IMG/VR virus record: IMGVR_UViG_3300035182_000918
Location: 1 to 63,998 of that record
Reading direction: 5' to 3' (one strand)
DNA length: 63,998 nt
Origin: a virus
The translations under genes were made by a program, and so were the position numbers. This document shows, one piece after another, positions 1 to 7,797 of the stretch. Each line of letters opens with the position of its first letter. The stretch's first letter is position 1. The notes beneath the pieces are model-generated. The model had not been told where the DNA came from and searched no databases. It was given only the letters and a program-made list of their open reading frames with translations.

Positions 1-166
1 TAACGGTCATAATTAATAATACTGTATTAATAGTCAGTAGAAAAAATGGTATCATTGTTTTTTCTATAAACAGGCGTATTTGCTGTAATCTTACTAAATA
101 CTGTTGTAGTTCTTGAATACGCTTTTGTTCCTCTTGCTTCATTATTTCTTGTTTACTCATTCTCAT
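1..166 (-). CDS. Small two-helix membrane protein, holin candidate (C-terminus cut by window edge)
   Basis: This is the N-terminal part of a gene whose full homologue lies at 40230-40517. The visible part starts MRMSKQEIMKQEEQKRIQEL, a charged, coiled-coil-like stretch, and then enters a hydrophobic segment (FFLLTINTVLLIMTV) at the window edge. The start chosen is the first of two close ATGs, which follows a GGGGGCGATA ribosome site and overlaps the 3' end of the upstream gene. The homologue has two membrane helices and sits beside other small membrane proteins and the endolysin, so a holin or lysis accessory role is inferred, not shown. Confidence 0.7.
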   Translation of the reverse strand, partial: MRMSKQEIMKQEEQKRIQELQQYLVRLQQIRLFIEKTMIPFFLLTINTVLLIMTV

Positions 167-359
167 TATCGCCCCCTAAATCCGTTCCAAAACCATCGTA
201 TTTTTTAAGTTCTTTATTTGTCTTTAGATAATTAAGTGCAATGCCTATAGCTATTTCAGCCCTGTTTAGTTCCTCTATATCCTTGTCCTTGTAAGATGAA
301 ATAATATCATCAACTTCAGCCTTGACTTTGTCCTCTATTGTCATTAGCTTTTTTGCCAT
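153..359 (-). CDS. Conserved small phage protein, 68 aa, unknown
   Basis: A 68-residue, highly charged protein (MAKKLMTIEDKVKAEVDD) predicted to be mostly helical. A GGAGG site lies just upstream of the ATG, and the start overlaps the gene before it. The homologue at 40504-40710 differs at only a few residues, so the frame is under constraint. It sits between the primase cluster and the lysis cluster. No family was recognised. Confidence 0.75.
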   Translation of the reverse strand: MAKKLMTIEDKVKAEVDDIISSYKDKDIEELNRAEIAIGIALNYLKTNKELKKYDGFGTDLGGDNENE

Positions 360-615
360 ACTTTTCCTCCAATATTTTGGCTATATATTTTGATGCATTT
401 ATTTGATAAAGCCTTTCGCCCAGATATTTCACAGTAGACTTCGGATACTTAACAGCTAAATCTGCAGCTTCAAGTAGTATATCAACTACTTGTGCCTCTG
501 GTAATATTTCCCTAATATCTTCAATCAAGTCCTCTAAAAAGATGTAGTTCGGGTAATAATCCCTTTGTGCTATAACCGCTATAATCAGCTTTGTGTATCC
601 TTCTAACTCATACAT
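316..615 (-). CDS. Conserved early protein, 99 aa, paralogue of the domain at 6595-7056
   Basis: A helical protein whose core pattern (YPNYIFLEDLIEDIREIL, then VKYPKSTVKYL, then SKYIAKILEEKYG) recurs in the N-terminal half of the product of 6595-7056 (YPNYITSEDLVEDTLELVK, EKYPKTVI, PKLIAKIL). The two are therefore paralogues, and this one lacks the C-terminal helix-turn-helix. It starts immediately after the primase stop codon and is probably translationally coupled. The homologue in genome B is at 40679-40966. Function unknown. Confidence 0.8.
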   Translation of the reverse strand: MYELEGYTKLIIAVIAQRDYYPNYIFLEDLIEDIREILPEAQVVDILLEAADLAVKYPKSTVKYLGERLYQINASKYIAKILEEKYGKKANDNRGQSQG

Positions 616-616
616 A

Positions 617-2101
617 TTAATTAAACATCTCTACCGTTATTTCGTTATTATTAGTCATAGGTAAATAATTGTTTTTTATTATCCTAACCTTTACCCCATT
701 GTAATACCTGTGCAACAGTGCAACCCATCTTGAGTTATCAAATAGTGCTGCTGCACCCCTTAAGCCCTCTTTACTATCGTTGTCCTTTTTTCTTAAGTGG
801 TGTATCATTACGATATTGCTATTGGTTCTTTCAGTTAATCTCATTAATCTTTGGAATATAGCCTCTACAATCTCATTGTTGTTCTCATCGGAAAACAGCA
901 TACCAACTGGGTCTATAAAAACTAAATCGCTGTTAGTTAAATGCTCTTCAACTTTTTCAAAGAAATAATTGCCACGCCTTGTCCATTCACCATCTTTTAA
1001 CAGGTTGATATGGTTTATTCTTTCCACAACTATTTTCCCTGCTATTGCTTCGTAGTTACCGTCAAAATATGTGTCAATTAGGTGTTTAATCCTGTATAGT
1101 ATAATATAATAACTATCTTCAAGACTTATAAAAGTAGTCTTTAATCCCTCGTTAATAGCACCATAAATAGCACAATATAAACTAAACATAGACTTACCTT
1201 CACCACCTCTACTTGCTAATATACCTATAACACCCTTTGGTATATTTAAGAGTTCAGGTAATAATATTTGAGGCTCTGGTATTGGTTGAGTTAAAGCTTC
1301 TATATCAATTACATACTTTTGGGTTTCCACATTCTTATACAAGTAATCAGCGTTATCAAGTAATACCCAAAAGTCCTCTTCGGAAGACTCTTGAATAAAG
1401 TCAGCAATGTCATAACCTTTTTTAGGGTTACCTCTAAACCTTACAATTCTTATTGTATTCACTATAGGTTCAAGTGTTTTTTGAATAGCTTTTGTATTAC
1501 GATATCCAGTCTCATCATTGTCTTCAAATATAACTATATTTGCTTGTCTAAAGTATTCTTCTAAATATTCTTGATATTGAACCTCAAAACTGTTAAAACC
1601 AAGCACTATTGCGTTTGCATCAATAGCAAAAGGTTTTAATGCTTCAGCACATTTTTCACCTTCAGTCAACCAAATCTCGGTATCCATACTACGCTTTTGT
1701 GGCAACTGTTGCAAATTATACAATACTTGGGTTACGCCTTTTGGTTCTATTTTAAAGGTTTTCTTACCGTCCTTTTCATAGCGATATTTCTTATATAACT
1801 CATTACCATCTAAATCTTTGTAAACATACACCACAACATTATCCACATTGTTTAAATCAAGATTACTGTTCTTAAATTCACCCATTTCTTTAACCCCCAT
1901 TAATTGTAAAAATCGTTTATAATTTCCGTGAACACCACAACCGAAACAGTGGAATGCTCCAGTCTCTGGATTTATTCCCAAACTTGGGTTGTGGTCTTCG
2001 TGAAAAGGGCAGGTTGCAAGGTAGTTATTTCCTACTTTTTTTATATCCAAATACTTGTTATAAAGTTTAAGATAATCAGGTTTCACTAATGCTAAATTCA
2101 T
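617..2101 (-). CDS. Primase-helicase fusion (CHC2 zinc finger, TOPRIM, RecA-like ATPase)
   Basis: Replicative enzyme expected to make RNA primers and unwind DNA. The N-terminus has a CHC2-type zinc finger: CPFHEDHNPS near residues 31-40 and FHCFGCG near 50-56 give Cys-x2-His and Cys-x2-Cys. A TOPRIM region follows at about 140-215 (TEGEKCAEAL, then IFEDNDETGY). The C-terminal half is a RecA/RepA-like ATPase with Walker A GGEGKS around residue 300, Walker B-like LVFIDPVG and a sensor-like MIHHLRKK. The layout resembles phage T7 gp4, with a RepA-like motor. I chose the ATG at 2101; a GTG three codons upstream is also in frame. The 5' end overlaps the 182-residue gene by 26 nt. Confidence 0.93.
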   Translation of the reverse strand: MNLALVKPDYLKLYNKYLDIKKVGNNYLATCPFHEDHNPSLGINPETGAFHCFGCGVHGNYKRFLQLMGVKEMGEFKNSNLDLNNVDNVVVYVYKDLDGNELYKKYRYEKDGKKTFKIEPKGVTQVLYNLQQLPQKRSMDTEIWLTEGEKCAEALKPFAIDANAIVLGFNSFEVQYQEYLEEYFRQANIVIFEDNDETGYRNTKAIQKTLEPIVNTIRIVRFRGNPKKGYDIADFIQESSEEDFWVLLDNADYLYKNVETQKYVIDIEALTQPIPEPQILLPELLNIPKGVIGILASRGGEGKSMFSLYCAIYGAINEGLKTTFISLEDSYYIILYRIKHLIDTYFDGNYEAIAGKIVVERINHINLLKDGEWTRRGNYFFEKVEEHLTNSDLVFIDPVGMLFSDENNNEIVEAIFQRLMRLTERTNSNIVMIHHLRKKDNDSKEGLRGAAALFDNSRWVALLHRYYNGVKVRIIKNNYLPMTNNNEITVEMFN

Positions 2102-2624
2102 TTTCTTCACCCTTTTTTAATATTGTATTCCAATAGTGTGATTTTGTCAAGTCCTTTCCGATTATATTGTGCCTTACACATTCTTCTACATCATTAAACG
2201 CTTTATCCCAATTTATTTTTTCATCTACATTATACCCGATACCCACAACCGTTCTAAACAAATTCCAATAACCTCTTGCAAATAAGTAGAAATCTCTACT
2301 AATAGGTCTTACTAAAATCTTGATTGATTGATCATACCTAACGGTTATATAACCAAGAAAATAATATTTAACCTTACTCTCAAAAAAGAAATCACCAAAT
2401 GTTTTAAAACTGTAATAACAGTTTAAAACAAAATCAGCACCTACTAAAGTAAAAGAAATAAACTCTTTAAATTTACGCGGATTAAACACATAACCAGAGA
2501 TAGGCAAAACCTGAAGATACGCTCTGTTTTGAACAAAGTCAGGATACTTAACTTGGGCTTTGTTAGCCTTTGTAAGCATCTTCCTTATTCGTATGTTATA
2601 TCCTTTTATACTGTTTTTTAACAT
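2076..2624 (-). CDS. Conserved early protein, 182 aa, unknown
   Basis: A 182-residue basic and aromatic-rich protein (IRIRKMLTKANKAQVKYPDF at the N-terminus). No catalytic motif or membrane segment is clear. The genome B homologue at 42427-42975 is nearly identical. It lies between the nuclease and the primase and overlaps the primase start, so a replication or recombination accessory role is likely but unproven. Confidence 0.8.
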   Translation of the reverse strand: MLKNSIKGYNIRIRKMLTKANKAQVKYPDFVQNRAYLQVLPISGYVFNPRKFKEFISFTLVGADFVLNCYYSFKTFGDFFFESKVKYYFLGYITVRYDQSIKILVRPISRDFYLFARGYWNLFRTVVGIGYNVDEKINWDKAFNDVEECVRHNIIGKDLTKSHYWNTILKKGEENEFSISET

Positions 2625-2628
2625 CCCT

Positions 2629-3600
2629 CTACTTCTCCAGTTTAAATAGTTGCTCCTGTGCCTGCCTGCAAAACGGTGCAGCTTTGCAGTATAAAGCGCA
2701 ATTCATAACACCTTCCCTTTCCTCAATTGTATATTTTTTATCTGGATTATCCTTAACAAACATTTCAGCTTCTACTTTTGTATTAAACACCTTAATAGCA
2801 CTCTTGCGTTTTGGTTGTTTTATAGCATAGGTTGTTGGTCTTAACATCTTTTCATCATCAGAACAGATATCCAACTCATACAAATCCTGCGGTGCCAACT
2901 CTATTAGCTTTTTATACAAGTAAATACGCTCCGACAAATATTTCTCTACATCTTCCATAGGCATTACATTAACAGCCACGACTGTCACATTTTCTTTTGG
3001 GTAATCGCTTTGACTTGTTTTTGATTGTTGCCAACCATCCCAAAAGAATGTTATATCAGCCTTTACTATTTGGGTTAACCTTTCTTCTGTATTTGCTCCC
3101 AGATAGCGATAAACCGATAATTGCTTTTCATAATTTGCATAAGTTCCAAAGACATACTTATAAGTGTTTGCTGTCTTCCAATCCACAAGCTTTTCATCTG
3201 GAAAAGAAACAAGGTCAATAACGCCTTTTATTGTAATATCATCAATTGTTAATTTAACAGGATACTCAACCAAATAATCCTCTTCTTTTGTTATCTCTCT
3301 TAAAAATTCAGGCTTGATATCTACATAATCACCGTTTAAAACCGCCCTTAAGTAATCAGAATAAAATTCATTTTTAATCTTTGTTGTAGCATAAAGAAGT
3401 GCTATTTGATTGTGTAATGCTGTTCCCTTAAAAGCACGAAAAGTATCTCTTTTGTTCGTAGGTAAATCTACTTTCTTTTTCAAAGCTGCCGCTTTTAAAG
3501 AGCCTATAATATCAGTGACCCCCACAGTATGGGGGTCTTTATTTTGAGGGTGTAAATTACTTATTGACTCGTATAAATCATCTAAATACTTTGTCATCAC
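2629..3600 (-). CDS. PD-(D/E)XK nuclease of the RecB/Cas4 type
   Basis: A 323-residue predicted exonuclease for DNA replication or recombination. FKGTALHNQIALLYA near residues 54-68 matches the first helix of RecB-family nucleases. IKGVIDLVSF followed by VDWKTA (about 123-142) supplies the Asp and Asp-x-Lys active-site pattern. The C-terminus has a cysteine group (NCALYCKAAPFC), as in Cas4/AddB iron-sulfur nucleases, but the usual N-terminal partner cysteine is absent, so cluster binding is uncertain. The start overlaps the stop of the SSB-like gene (ATGA-type coupling). The homologue in genome B is 43718-44689. Confidence 0.88.
   Translation of the reverse strand: MMTKYLDDLYESISNLHPQNKDPHTVGVTDIIGSLKAAALKKKVDLPTNKRDTFRAFKGTALHNQIALLYATTKIKNEFYSDYLRAVLNGDYVDIKPEFLREITKEEDYLVEYPVKLTIDDITIKGVIDLVSFPDEKLVDWKTANTYKYVFGTYANYEKQLSVYRYLGANTEERLTQIVKADITFFWDGWQQSKTSQSDYPKENVTVVAVNVMPMEDVEKYLSERIYLYKKLIELAPQDLYELDICSDDEKMLRPTTYAIKQPKRKSAIKVFNTKVEAEMFVKDNPDKKYTIEEREGVMNCALYCKAAPFCRQAQEQLFKLEK
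3517..3537. repeat. Perfect 7-bp inverted repeat inside the nuclease gene
   Basis: GACCCCC and GGGGGTC are separated by 7 nt within the 5' coding part of the nuclease gene. The same sequence is kept at 44606-44626 in genome B. It would form a strong mRNA hairpin about 60-80 nt after the start codon. A regulatory role is inferred only. Confidence 0.6.
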
Positions 3601-4106
3601 AGTTCCTCCTCCTCTGGGTCAGGTTCCTCTTTTTTCCCTGTTACTATGCTTTGAATATCCTTTAGTTCCCATTTTTGACCTAACTGTAAGTCTGCTAAAA
3701 AATCATATCCCTTTTCTAAATTATCCAATAATTTTAACAATGCGTGATAGCTAAAAGCTGTTACCTTAAGCCCATCAATCATAAGTTGATAAGAGTTTTT
3801 TTCTTCGCTTTTTTCAATCACTTTCAGGGCTATGTCTTTTGCGTACGCCAACAACATAGTTTTATCTCTGTTATCACCACCATTGCCTCTTGAAAAACCG
3901 TTTTGCGGTGTAGTAGGTTGAGTATTTAACTTTGTTGCTTTTAAAACCTTCGGATATTGCCCTTCCTCAATCTCAACCTCGTATGTTCCACCTTGTTCAA
4001 ATACCAGTTTTTCATTCCAGCAGTAATATTTCCCGTTTACCATCGTATAACTTTTACCGCTTTTGGTTGTTTTTTTCTCAACCTTTGACACAGTTAATTG
4101 TTGCAT
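3597..4106 (-). CDS. Putative single-stranded DNA-binding protein
   Basis: A 169-residue protein with a beta-rich N-terminal region of about 65 residues (TVSKVEKKTTKSGKSYTMVN), a Gly/Asn-rich linker (NGFSRGNGGDNRD near 82), a helical middle and a very acidic tail ending EEPDPEEEEL. An OB-like N-terminus plus an acidic tail, next to a nuclease and a primase-helicase, fits a phage SSB, but no diagnostic motif is decisive. Genome B has 44686-45195. In genome A a promoter at 4127-4154 lies directly upstream, inside the HNH gene. Confidence 0.6.
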   Translation of the reverse strand: MQQLTVSKVEKKTTKSGKSYTMVNGKYYCWNEKLVFEQGGTYEVEIEEGQYPKVLKATKLNTQPTTPQNGFSRGNGGDNRDKTMLLAYAKDIALKVIEKSEEKNSYQLMIDGLKVTAFSYHALLKLLDNLEKGYDFLADLQLGQKWELKDIQSIVTGKKEEPDPEEEEL

Positions 4107-4126
4107 AAAGCACCTCCTAATTATAT

Positions 4127-4154
4127 ATTATACCACTTCTTTTAAATTTGTCAA
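4127..4154 (-). promoter_or_regulatory. Sigma-70-like promoter inside the 3' end of the HNH gene
   Basis: On the minus strand TTGACA (4149-4154) is followed by 16 bp and TATAAT (4127-4132). It points at the SSB-like gene, which starts at 4106. Genome B, which lacks the HNH gene, also lacks this promoter. Confidence 0.7.
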
Positions 4155-4691
4155 ATCTTTTGTTTCACCCAACATTTGCAATTCTAAATAATATAACGCT
4201 AAAGCATCTATAGTATTCATTCCTTTACCAGTCCAGTTATTATGAGATATTCTTCTATGTAGTTTTTTAGGAATATATATTACGGTTTCTTTGTCTTGTA
4301 GGTGATGGGCTTCTGAACCTTTAAAGTGTCCGTTTAATGGTCTAAAACCTAATCGTCGTCTTTTGTAACGCATTCTAAGATAAACCATCTTCTTTCCTCC
4401 TTTCCATTTTGAATGTTCTTCACCATATTTGCCATACATTGGGTTGTTTTCACCTTTTTTGGCTCTGCTCATTCTTACTTTAAATTCTTCCGAATGATGC
4501 TTACCATACATTGGGTGATTTTCACCTTTACAAGCTTCACTTATACTTCTGCTTTTTATACCAAATTCTTTCATTCGTCTCCTAATGGTGCTATCGCTTG
4601 TTCCTAATTTTTTAGCAACTTTTCTTAAAGATAGTTTTTGATTAATATATAAATCTTCAATTTCTTTTTTGCTTACACTAAATCTTCTCAT
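4128..4691 (-). CDS. Free-standing HNH homing endonuclease with NUMOD3 repeats (genome A only)
   Basis: A 187-residue predicted selfish endonuclease. Residues about 7-45 form a helix-turn-helix (KLSLRKVAKKLGTSDSTIRR). Residues about 55-95 hold two NUMOD3 motifs (GENHPMYGKHHSEEF and GENNPMYGK), which bind DNA. The C-terminal part (SEAHHLQDKE then KKLHRRISHN, about 127-153) resembles an HNH nuclease core. It is absent from genome B, where the flanking genes are adjacent (45195 and 45199). Its insertion changed the C-terminus of the 4678-5136 product and brought in a promoter for the gene downstream. Confidence 0.85.
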   Translation of the reverse strand: MRRFSVSKKEIEDLYINQKLSLRKVAKKLGTSDSTIRRRMKEFGIKSRSISEACKGENHPMYGKHHSEEFKVRMSRAKKGENNPMYGKYGEEHSKWKGGKKMVYLRMRYKRRRLGFRPLNGHFKGSEAHHLQDKETVIYIPKKLHRRISHNNWTGKGMNTIDALALYYLELQMLGETKDLTNLKEVV

Positions 4692-5136
4692 AAAAACTTC
4701 CTCTTTTTAACACTTTGTCAGCTATCTTTTCTGCTAACTCTTTTAATAATTTAAAATCACAAAAAGCTTGGTATCCATCTTCAATAACCTCTCTTAATGT
4801 CCAATCCTTACCTTCCTCTATAAAACTTCCCAAAATGAAATAATCGCCTTCGTGCATATAATCCCAACCATACCAGTAAAAACCTTTTGGATAATATTTA
4901 TCATCACCTTCCTCACTAAAAGTTAAACCACCGTGACATCTTAAAGGCAACTCATAATCACTAAACCCCGCTAATGGGTGGTCTTCTGGTATACCCAAAT
5001 ACTGTGTGAAATGGCTACCCCTAACATTTAGTATCAACCTTTGAACACCGTCTTCGTTCCACTCCAAAACCTTGCAACTCTGTTCTCCAAAATCCCTTGC
5101 GTGCCTTTTACCAAGTTCATCAGACACTTGTAACAT
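4678..5136 (-). CDS. Conserved phage protein of the HGGLTF type, 152 aa
   Basis: The motifs GIPEDHPLAGFSDYELPLRC, HGGLTFSEEG and WYGWDYMHEGDY belong to a hypothetical protein family widespread in tailed phages, of unknown function. The start follows GGAGGTG. The last residues (KRGSFYEKI) differ from those in genome B (KRNKEE) exactly where the HNH gene joins, so the 3' end was rebuilt by the insertion. The gene is transcribed from the promoter at 5159-5186. Confidence 0.85.
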   Translation of the reverse strand: MLQVSDELGKRHARDFGEQSCKVLEWNEDGVQRLILNVRGSHFTQYLGIPEDHPLAGFSDYELPLRCHGGLTFSEEGDDKYYPKGFYWYGWDYMHEGDYFILGSFIEEGKDWTLREVIEDGYQAFCDFKLLKELAEKIADKVLKRGSFYEKI

Positions 5137-5148
5137 AATTCACACCTC

Positions 5149-5628
5149 CTAATTTTCTAATATATCACTTTTTTTAGATTTGTCAAGTAAAAAATTCAAA
5201 GCATACAACCCTATACATACGGCATCGGCTGTATCAAAAGACCTCATAATTTGCCCTGTAAATTTTTCAGCGTAAGCCAATGATGCCTGCTTTCTTTCCC
5301 TTCTGGGTGCTTTTGCTCCTAACTCTAATATCTTCTGCCACTCTGAAGCCGACACTCTAATTATGCTACCCATTGGGTTGCAAACCCTGTAAAGCGTCGT
5401 TACTTCCGCTCGTAAAGCCACCAAATCCATTAGAACTTTTGCATTGTTGTAATAATACTGCAACTCAATTGCAAGATGTTTTGCGGGATTTTTAAGCAAA
5501 AACTGCCACATAGCATTAAAAGAGTAATCAAATGTGTTGCAATAGCGTAGTGTTTTGTCTTTCCACAAAGCAACACCTAAACGCTTGCCTGGATCTACAC
5601 TTATAAGGTCGTAAATTGTAATACTCAT
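5149..5628 (-). CDS. RuvC-like Holliday junction resolvase
   Basis: A 159-residue RNase H-fold nuclease. SVDPGKRLGVALWKD carries the first catalytic Asp (D12), AIELQYYYNN carries a Glu near 67, and RSFDTADAVCIGLYAL near 130-145 carries the C-terminal acidic pair. This order matches RuvC, so it should resolve branched DNA during replication, recombination or packaging. The start overlaps the zinc-ribbon gene stop. Its 3' end contains a promoter for the next gene. Genome B has 46712-47191. Confidence 0.88.
   Translation of the reverse strand: MSITIYDLISVDPGKRLGVALWKDKTLRYCNTFDYSFNAMWQFLLKNPAKHLAIELQYYYNNAKVLMDLVALRAEVTTLYRVCNPMGSIIRVSASEWQKILELGAKAPRRERKQASLAYAEKFTGQIMRSFDTADAVCIGLYALNFLLDKSKKSDILEN
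5159..5186 (-). promoter_or_regulatory. Sigma-70-like promoter within the 3' end of the resolvase gene
   Basis: The minus strand has TTGACA (5181-5186), a 16-bp spacer and TATATT (5159-5164), about 20 bp upstream of the start at 5136. The same arrangement is kept at 46722-46749. Confidence 0.7.
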
Positions 5629-5792
5629 CTACCCTCCCCTTTTTTCTGATATTCTTCCAAGTGATGTTTGAATACCAATACCTTGCATTTCGGACACCTT
5701 ACTACAATACAGCCATCATCAAGCCTGTCTGTAACTTTCCAATCAAGCTTATTAGATGTTTCTCTACAAATAGGACACTTGTATTGTTTCAT
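5625..5792 (-). CDS. Small zinc-ribbon protein, 55 aa
   Basis: MKQYKCPICRET and VVRCPKCKVLVF give two CPxC knuckles, expected to bind one zinc. It is a paralogue of the N-terminus of the next gene upstream (5789-6598), so it probably arose by partial tandem duplication. I chose the ATG at 5792. A longer frame starts nine codons earlier, but that ATG lies before the AGGAGG site. Confidence 0.8.
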   Translation of the reverse strand: MKQYKCPICRETSNKLDWKVTDRLDDGCIVVRCPKCKVLVFKHHLEEYQKKGEGR

Positions 5793-6598
5793 ATTAGTTC
5801 TACGCCTCCTTTTAACCATTCAATACTACCATTTCTCTCTTTAGCTTGACTTCTATCCATCACCTCCCACTTGTCATTTTGTTTTAAAAGATTTATTAAA
5901 GTGTCTACTGTTACCGATGCTTGCCAATGTTGTGTGAATATTCCTACACTATCACCTTCGGTAAATTTCACTTTCATTTCCCAATAAAGCACTGGATTAA
6001 ATCTATGATACCTATAAAAAAGTTCTAAATTGTGTTCCAACTCACTAAAATTTTTCTGTGATTTTAATTTCTTAACCGCATCTGATTCTTCCTCTACATA
6101 CAAAGTAACATTTGGGTCAAGATGATTTATAAACGGAAAGAATATTTTACTAAATCTTATATTTTGCAGTTCTGAATTAATTAACATAGGCTCATTACTA
6201 TAATCATTGATACAATAAAAAGCTATTTTATTATCTTCAATTATCACATCGTTAAAGTTATTATAAAACAACCAATCTCCTCTAAACTTTTTCCAACATT
6301 TTAATATTTCTATGGCTTCTTCATAAGATATTCCATAAAAATTCCTATCAAAATATTCTATCATACAAAAATTTTCGTTAAAAAATATTTGCTTCGGGTT
6401 ATAAATTATTTCTCTTTTTTCACAGGGTATATCTGTCTTTTCTATATTCCTTGAACCATCCTTAAATGTTTTTTTGAACATTAAAGATTTACATTTAGGA
6501 CACATTACCACAAGACCCTTTTTTTTAATTCTCTTTTTTGGTTTTAATTCGTCTTCATTTACCATCTCATTACACACAGGGCACTTATACTGTTTCAT
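5789..6598 (-). CDS. Zinc-ribbon protein with a large unknown C-terminal domain, 269 aa
   Basis: The N-terminus (about 1-45) is a zinc ribbon: YKCPVCNEMV and VVMCPKCKSLMF. The remaining 220 residues are aromatic-rich and match no family I recognise. The product is nearly identical to that of 47352-48161. Start and stop overlap the neighbouring genes by 4 nt, so the operon is tightly coupled. Confidence 0.8.
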   Translation of the reverse strand: MKQYKCPVCNEMVNEDELKPKKRIKKKGLVVMCPKCKSLMFKKTFKDGSRNIEKTDIPCEKREIIYNPKQIFFNENFCMIEYFDRNFYGISYEEAIEILKCWKKFRGDWLFYNNFNDVIIEDNKIAFYCINDYSNEPMLINSELQNIRFSKIFFPFINHLDPNVTLYVEEESDAVKKLKSQKNFSELEHNLELFYRYHRFNPVLYWEMKVKFTEGDSVGIFTQHWQASVTVDTLINLLKQNDKWEVMDRSQAKERNGSIEWLKGGVELI

Positions 6599-7056
6599 TT
6601 TGCCTCCTTTTTGTATTTCTTAAAACCATATTTCCAAGCATAATGCCATATAGTCTCTTTTATACAACCACATTCTTTGGCTATATCATTAGCACTCCTG
6701 TTCTTAATTAAATATTCCCGTTTTAACCACACGGGGTCTTTAAAGTTTTCATTTTTAAACATATTGTATTGTGTTAATACTCTGCAACTTCCTTCTTGTG
6801 GTGAATTTCCACTTATAAGTATTTTCGCTATGAGCTTCGGCAGATTAATATAATACAATGCAAAATGCCAATGGTTAAAATCCCTGATGACAGTCTTTGG
6901 ATATTTTTCCACTATCTCAAACAACACCATTCGGATACTTGAAATATCCGCTTTGACCAACTCTAAAGTATCCTCAACTAAATCTTCTGATGTTATGTAG
7001 TTAGGATACTTGTCTTCCTCAAGTAAAACTCTTTTTAAAAGCCCTAATGCACCCAT
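6595..7056 (-). CDS. Two-domain early protein with C-terminal helix-turn-helix, 153 aa
   Basis: Residues about 15-80 match the 316-615 product. Residues about 115-150 (KNRSANDIAKECGCIKETIW) form a helix-turn-helix like those in phage homing endonucleases, though no nuclease motif is present. It is the first gene after the promoter at 7077-7104, so it may be an early regulator. Genome B has 48158-48619. Confidence 0.8.
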   Translation of the reverse strand: MGALGLLKRVLLEEDKYPNYITSEDLVEDTLELVKADISSIRMVLFEIVEKYPKTVIRDFNHWHFALYYINLPKLIAKILISGNSPQEGSCRVLTQYNMFKNENFKDPVWLKREYLIKNRSANDIAKECGCIKETIWHYAWKYGFKKYKKEAK

Positions 7057-7076
7057 TTCACACCTCCTTAAAATAC

Positions 7077-7104
7077 AATATACACATTTTTTTCAAAAAG
7101 TCAA
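7077..7104 (-). promoter_or_regulatory. Sigma-70-like promoter of the replication operon
   Basis: On the minus strand TTGACT (7099-7104), 16 bp, then TATATT (7077-7082), upstream of the gene starting at 7056. A-rich sequence precedes the -35 box, as in an UP element. It is conserved at 48640-48667. Confidence 0.8.
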
Positions 7105-7366
7105 GAAAAAAATTCACAAAAAATACAACCCAAAAATCACTATGAGACACCACTCTAAAAATCGCCTACAAGGCTATTTATTTTAGCGTGGTGAGTGTTT
7201 AGAGCCCTCTATAGTATAATTGCCCTATGAGATAAAAACACCCCCAAAATTAGCCCTTTATTTAGATTTGTTTTAGTTTTGTCTAAAAATGTTAGGTTAG
7301 TCTAACTTTTTTAGATTTATCTAACGGTATATAGAAAAATATATAGCGGTATGTTTCTCTTTTTCA

Positions 7367-7530
7367 AGCGGTGCTTTAGGCACCGCTGAAGATTTTAACA
7401 AAAAAAAAAACACATACCAGCCCAGCCGTTAGGCTGGGGAAGCCTGCAAGCTTTTAGCTTGCAGATATATAATAATAATTATTAATATCCGTTCCTCTGG
7501 AACGGATTTTGCTACGCGCGCACGCGCGCG
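7367..7530. repeat. Cluster of four GC-rich hairpins plus a CG-alternating tract
   Basis: Perfect stems: AGCGGTGC/GCACCGCT (7367-7387), CCCAGCC/GGCTGGG (7421-7438), CTGCAAGC/GCTTGCAG (7444-7464) and ATCCGTTC/GAACGGAT (7487-7507). An alternating purine-pyrimidine CG tract follows at 7513-7530. In genome B the 5' arm of the fourth hairpin is missing. Confidence 0.85.
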
Positions 7531-7750
7531 ATTATTATATATTATATTTATTATTATATACCTCTCTCTTTAGAGAGAGATATATTTCTTTCTTTTCTTT
7601 TGTTACTTTTCTTTTCTTTCTTAAAAACAAGCCAACATAGTTGGTCTTAAAACTTCGGATAACTTTGTTATAGGTTAATAACTTGGTTACTTATTTTGTG
7701 TTGACTGCAAGTCCCACAGTAGTGTAAAGTAAAATCGTTTTTGTTTTACG

Positions 7751-7797
7751 CAAAATTATTTGTGTGCTATTTAGTATACACAAAATTATTTGTGTGC
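7751..7797. repeat. Two 17-bp direct repeats 30 bp apart (operator-like)
   Basis: CAAAATTATTTGTGTGC occurs at 7751-7767 and 7781-7797. Most of each unit is itself near-palindromic (CACAAA...TTTGTG). Both are conserved at 49231-49277 with the same 30-bp spacing. They may bind a dimeric regulator, for example the ribbon-helix-helix protein encoded next to them. Confidence 0.7.

Noticed and set aside
7660-7740. Rightward promoter TTGACT-18-TAAAGT near 7703
   Set aside because: Weak -10 box, no gene on the plus strand downstream, and the -35 sequence is missing in genome B.
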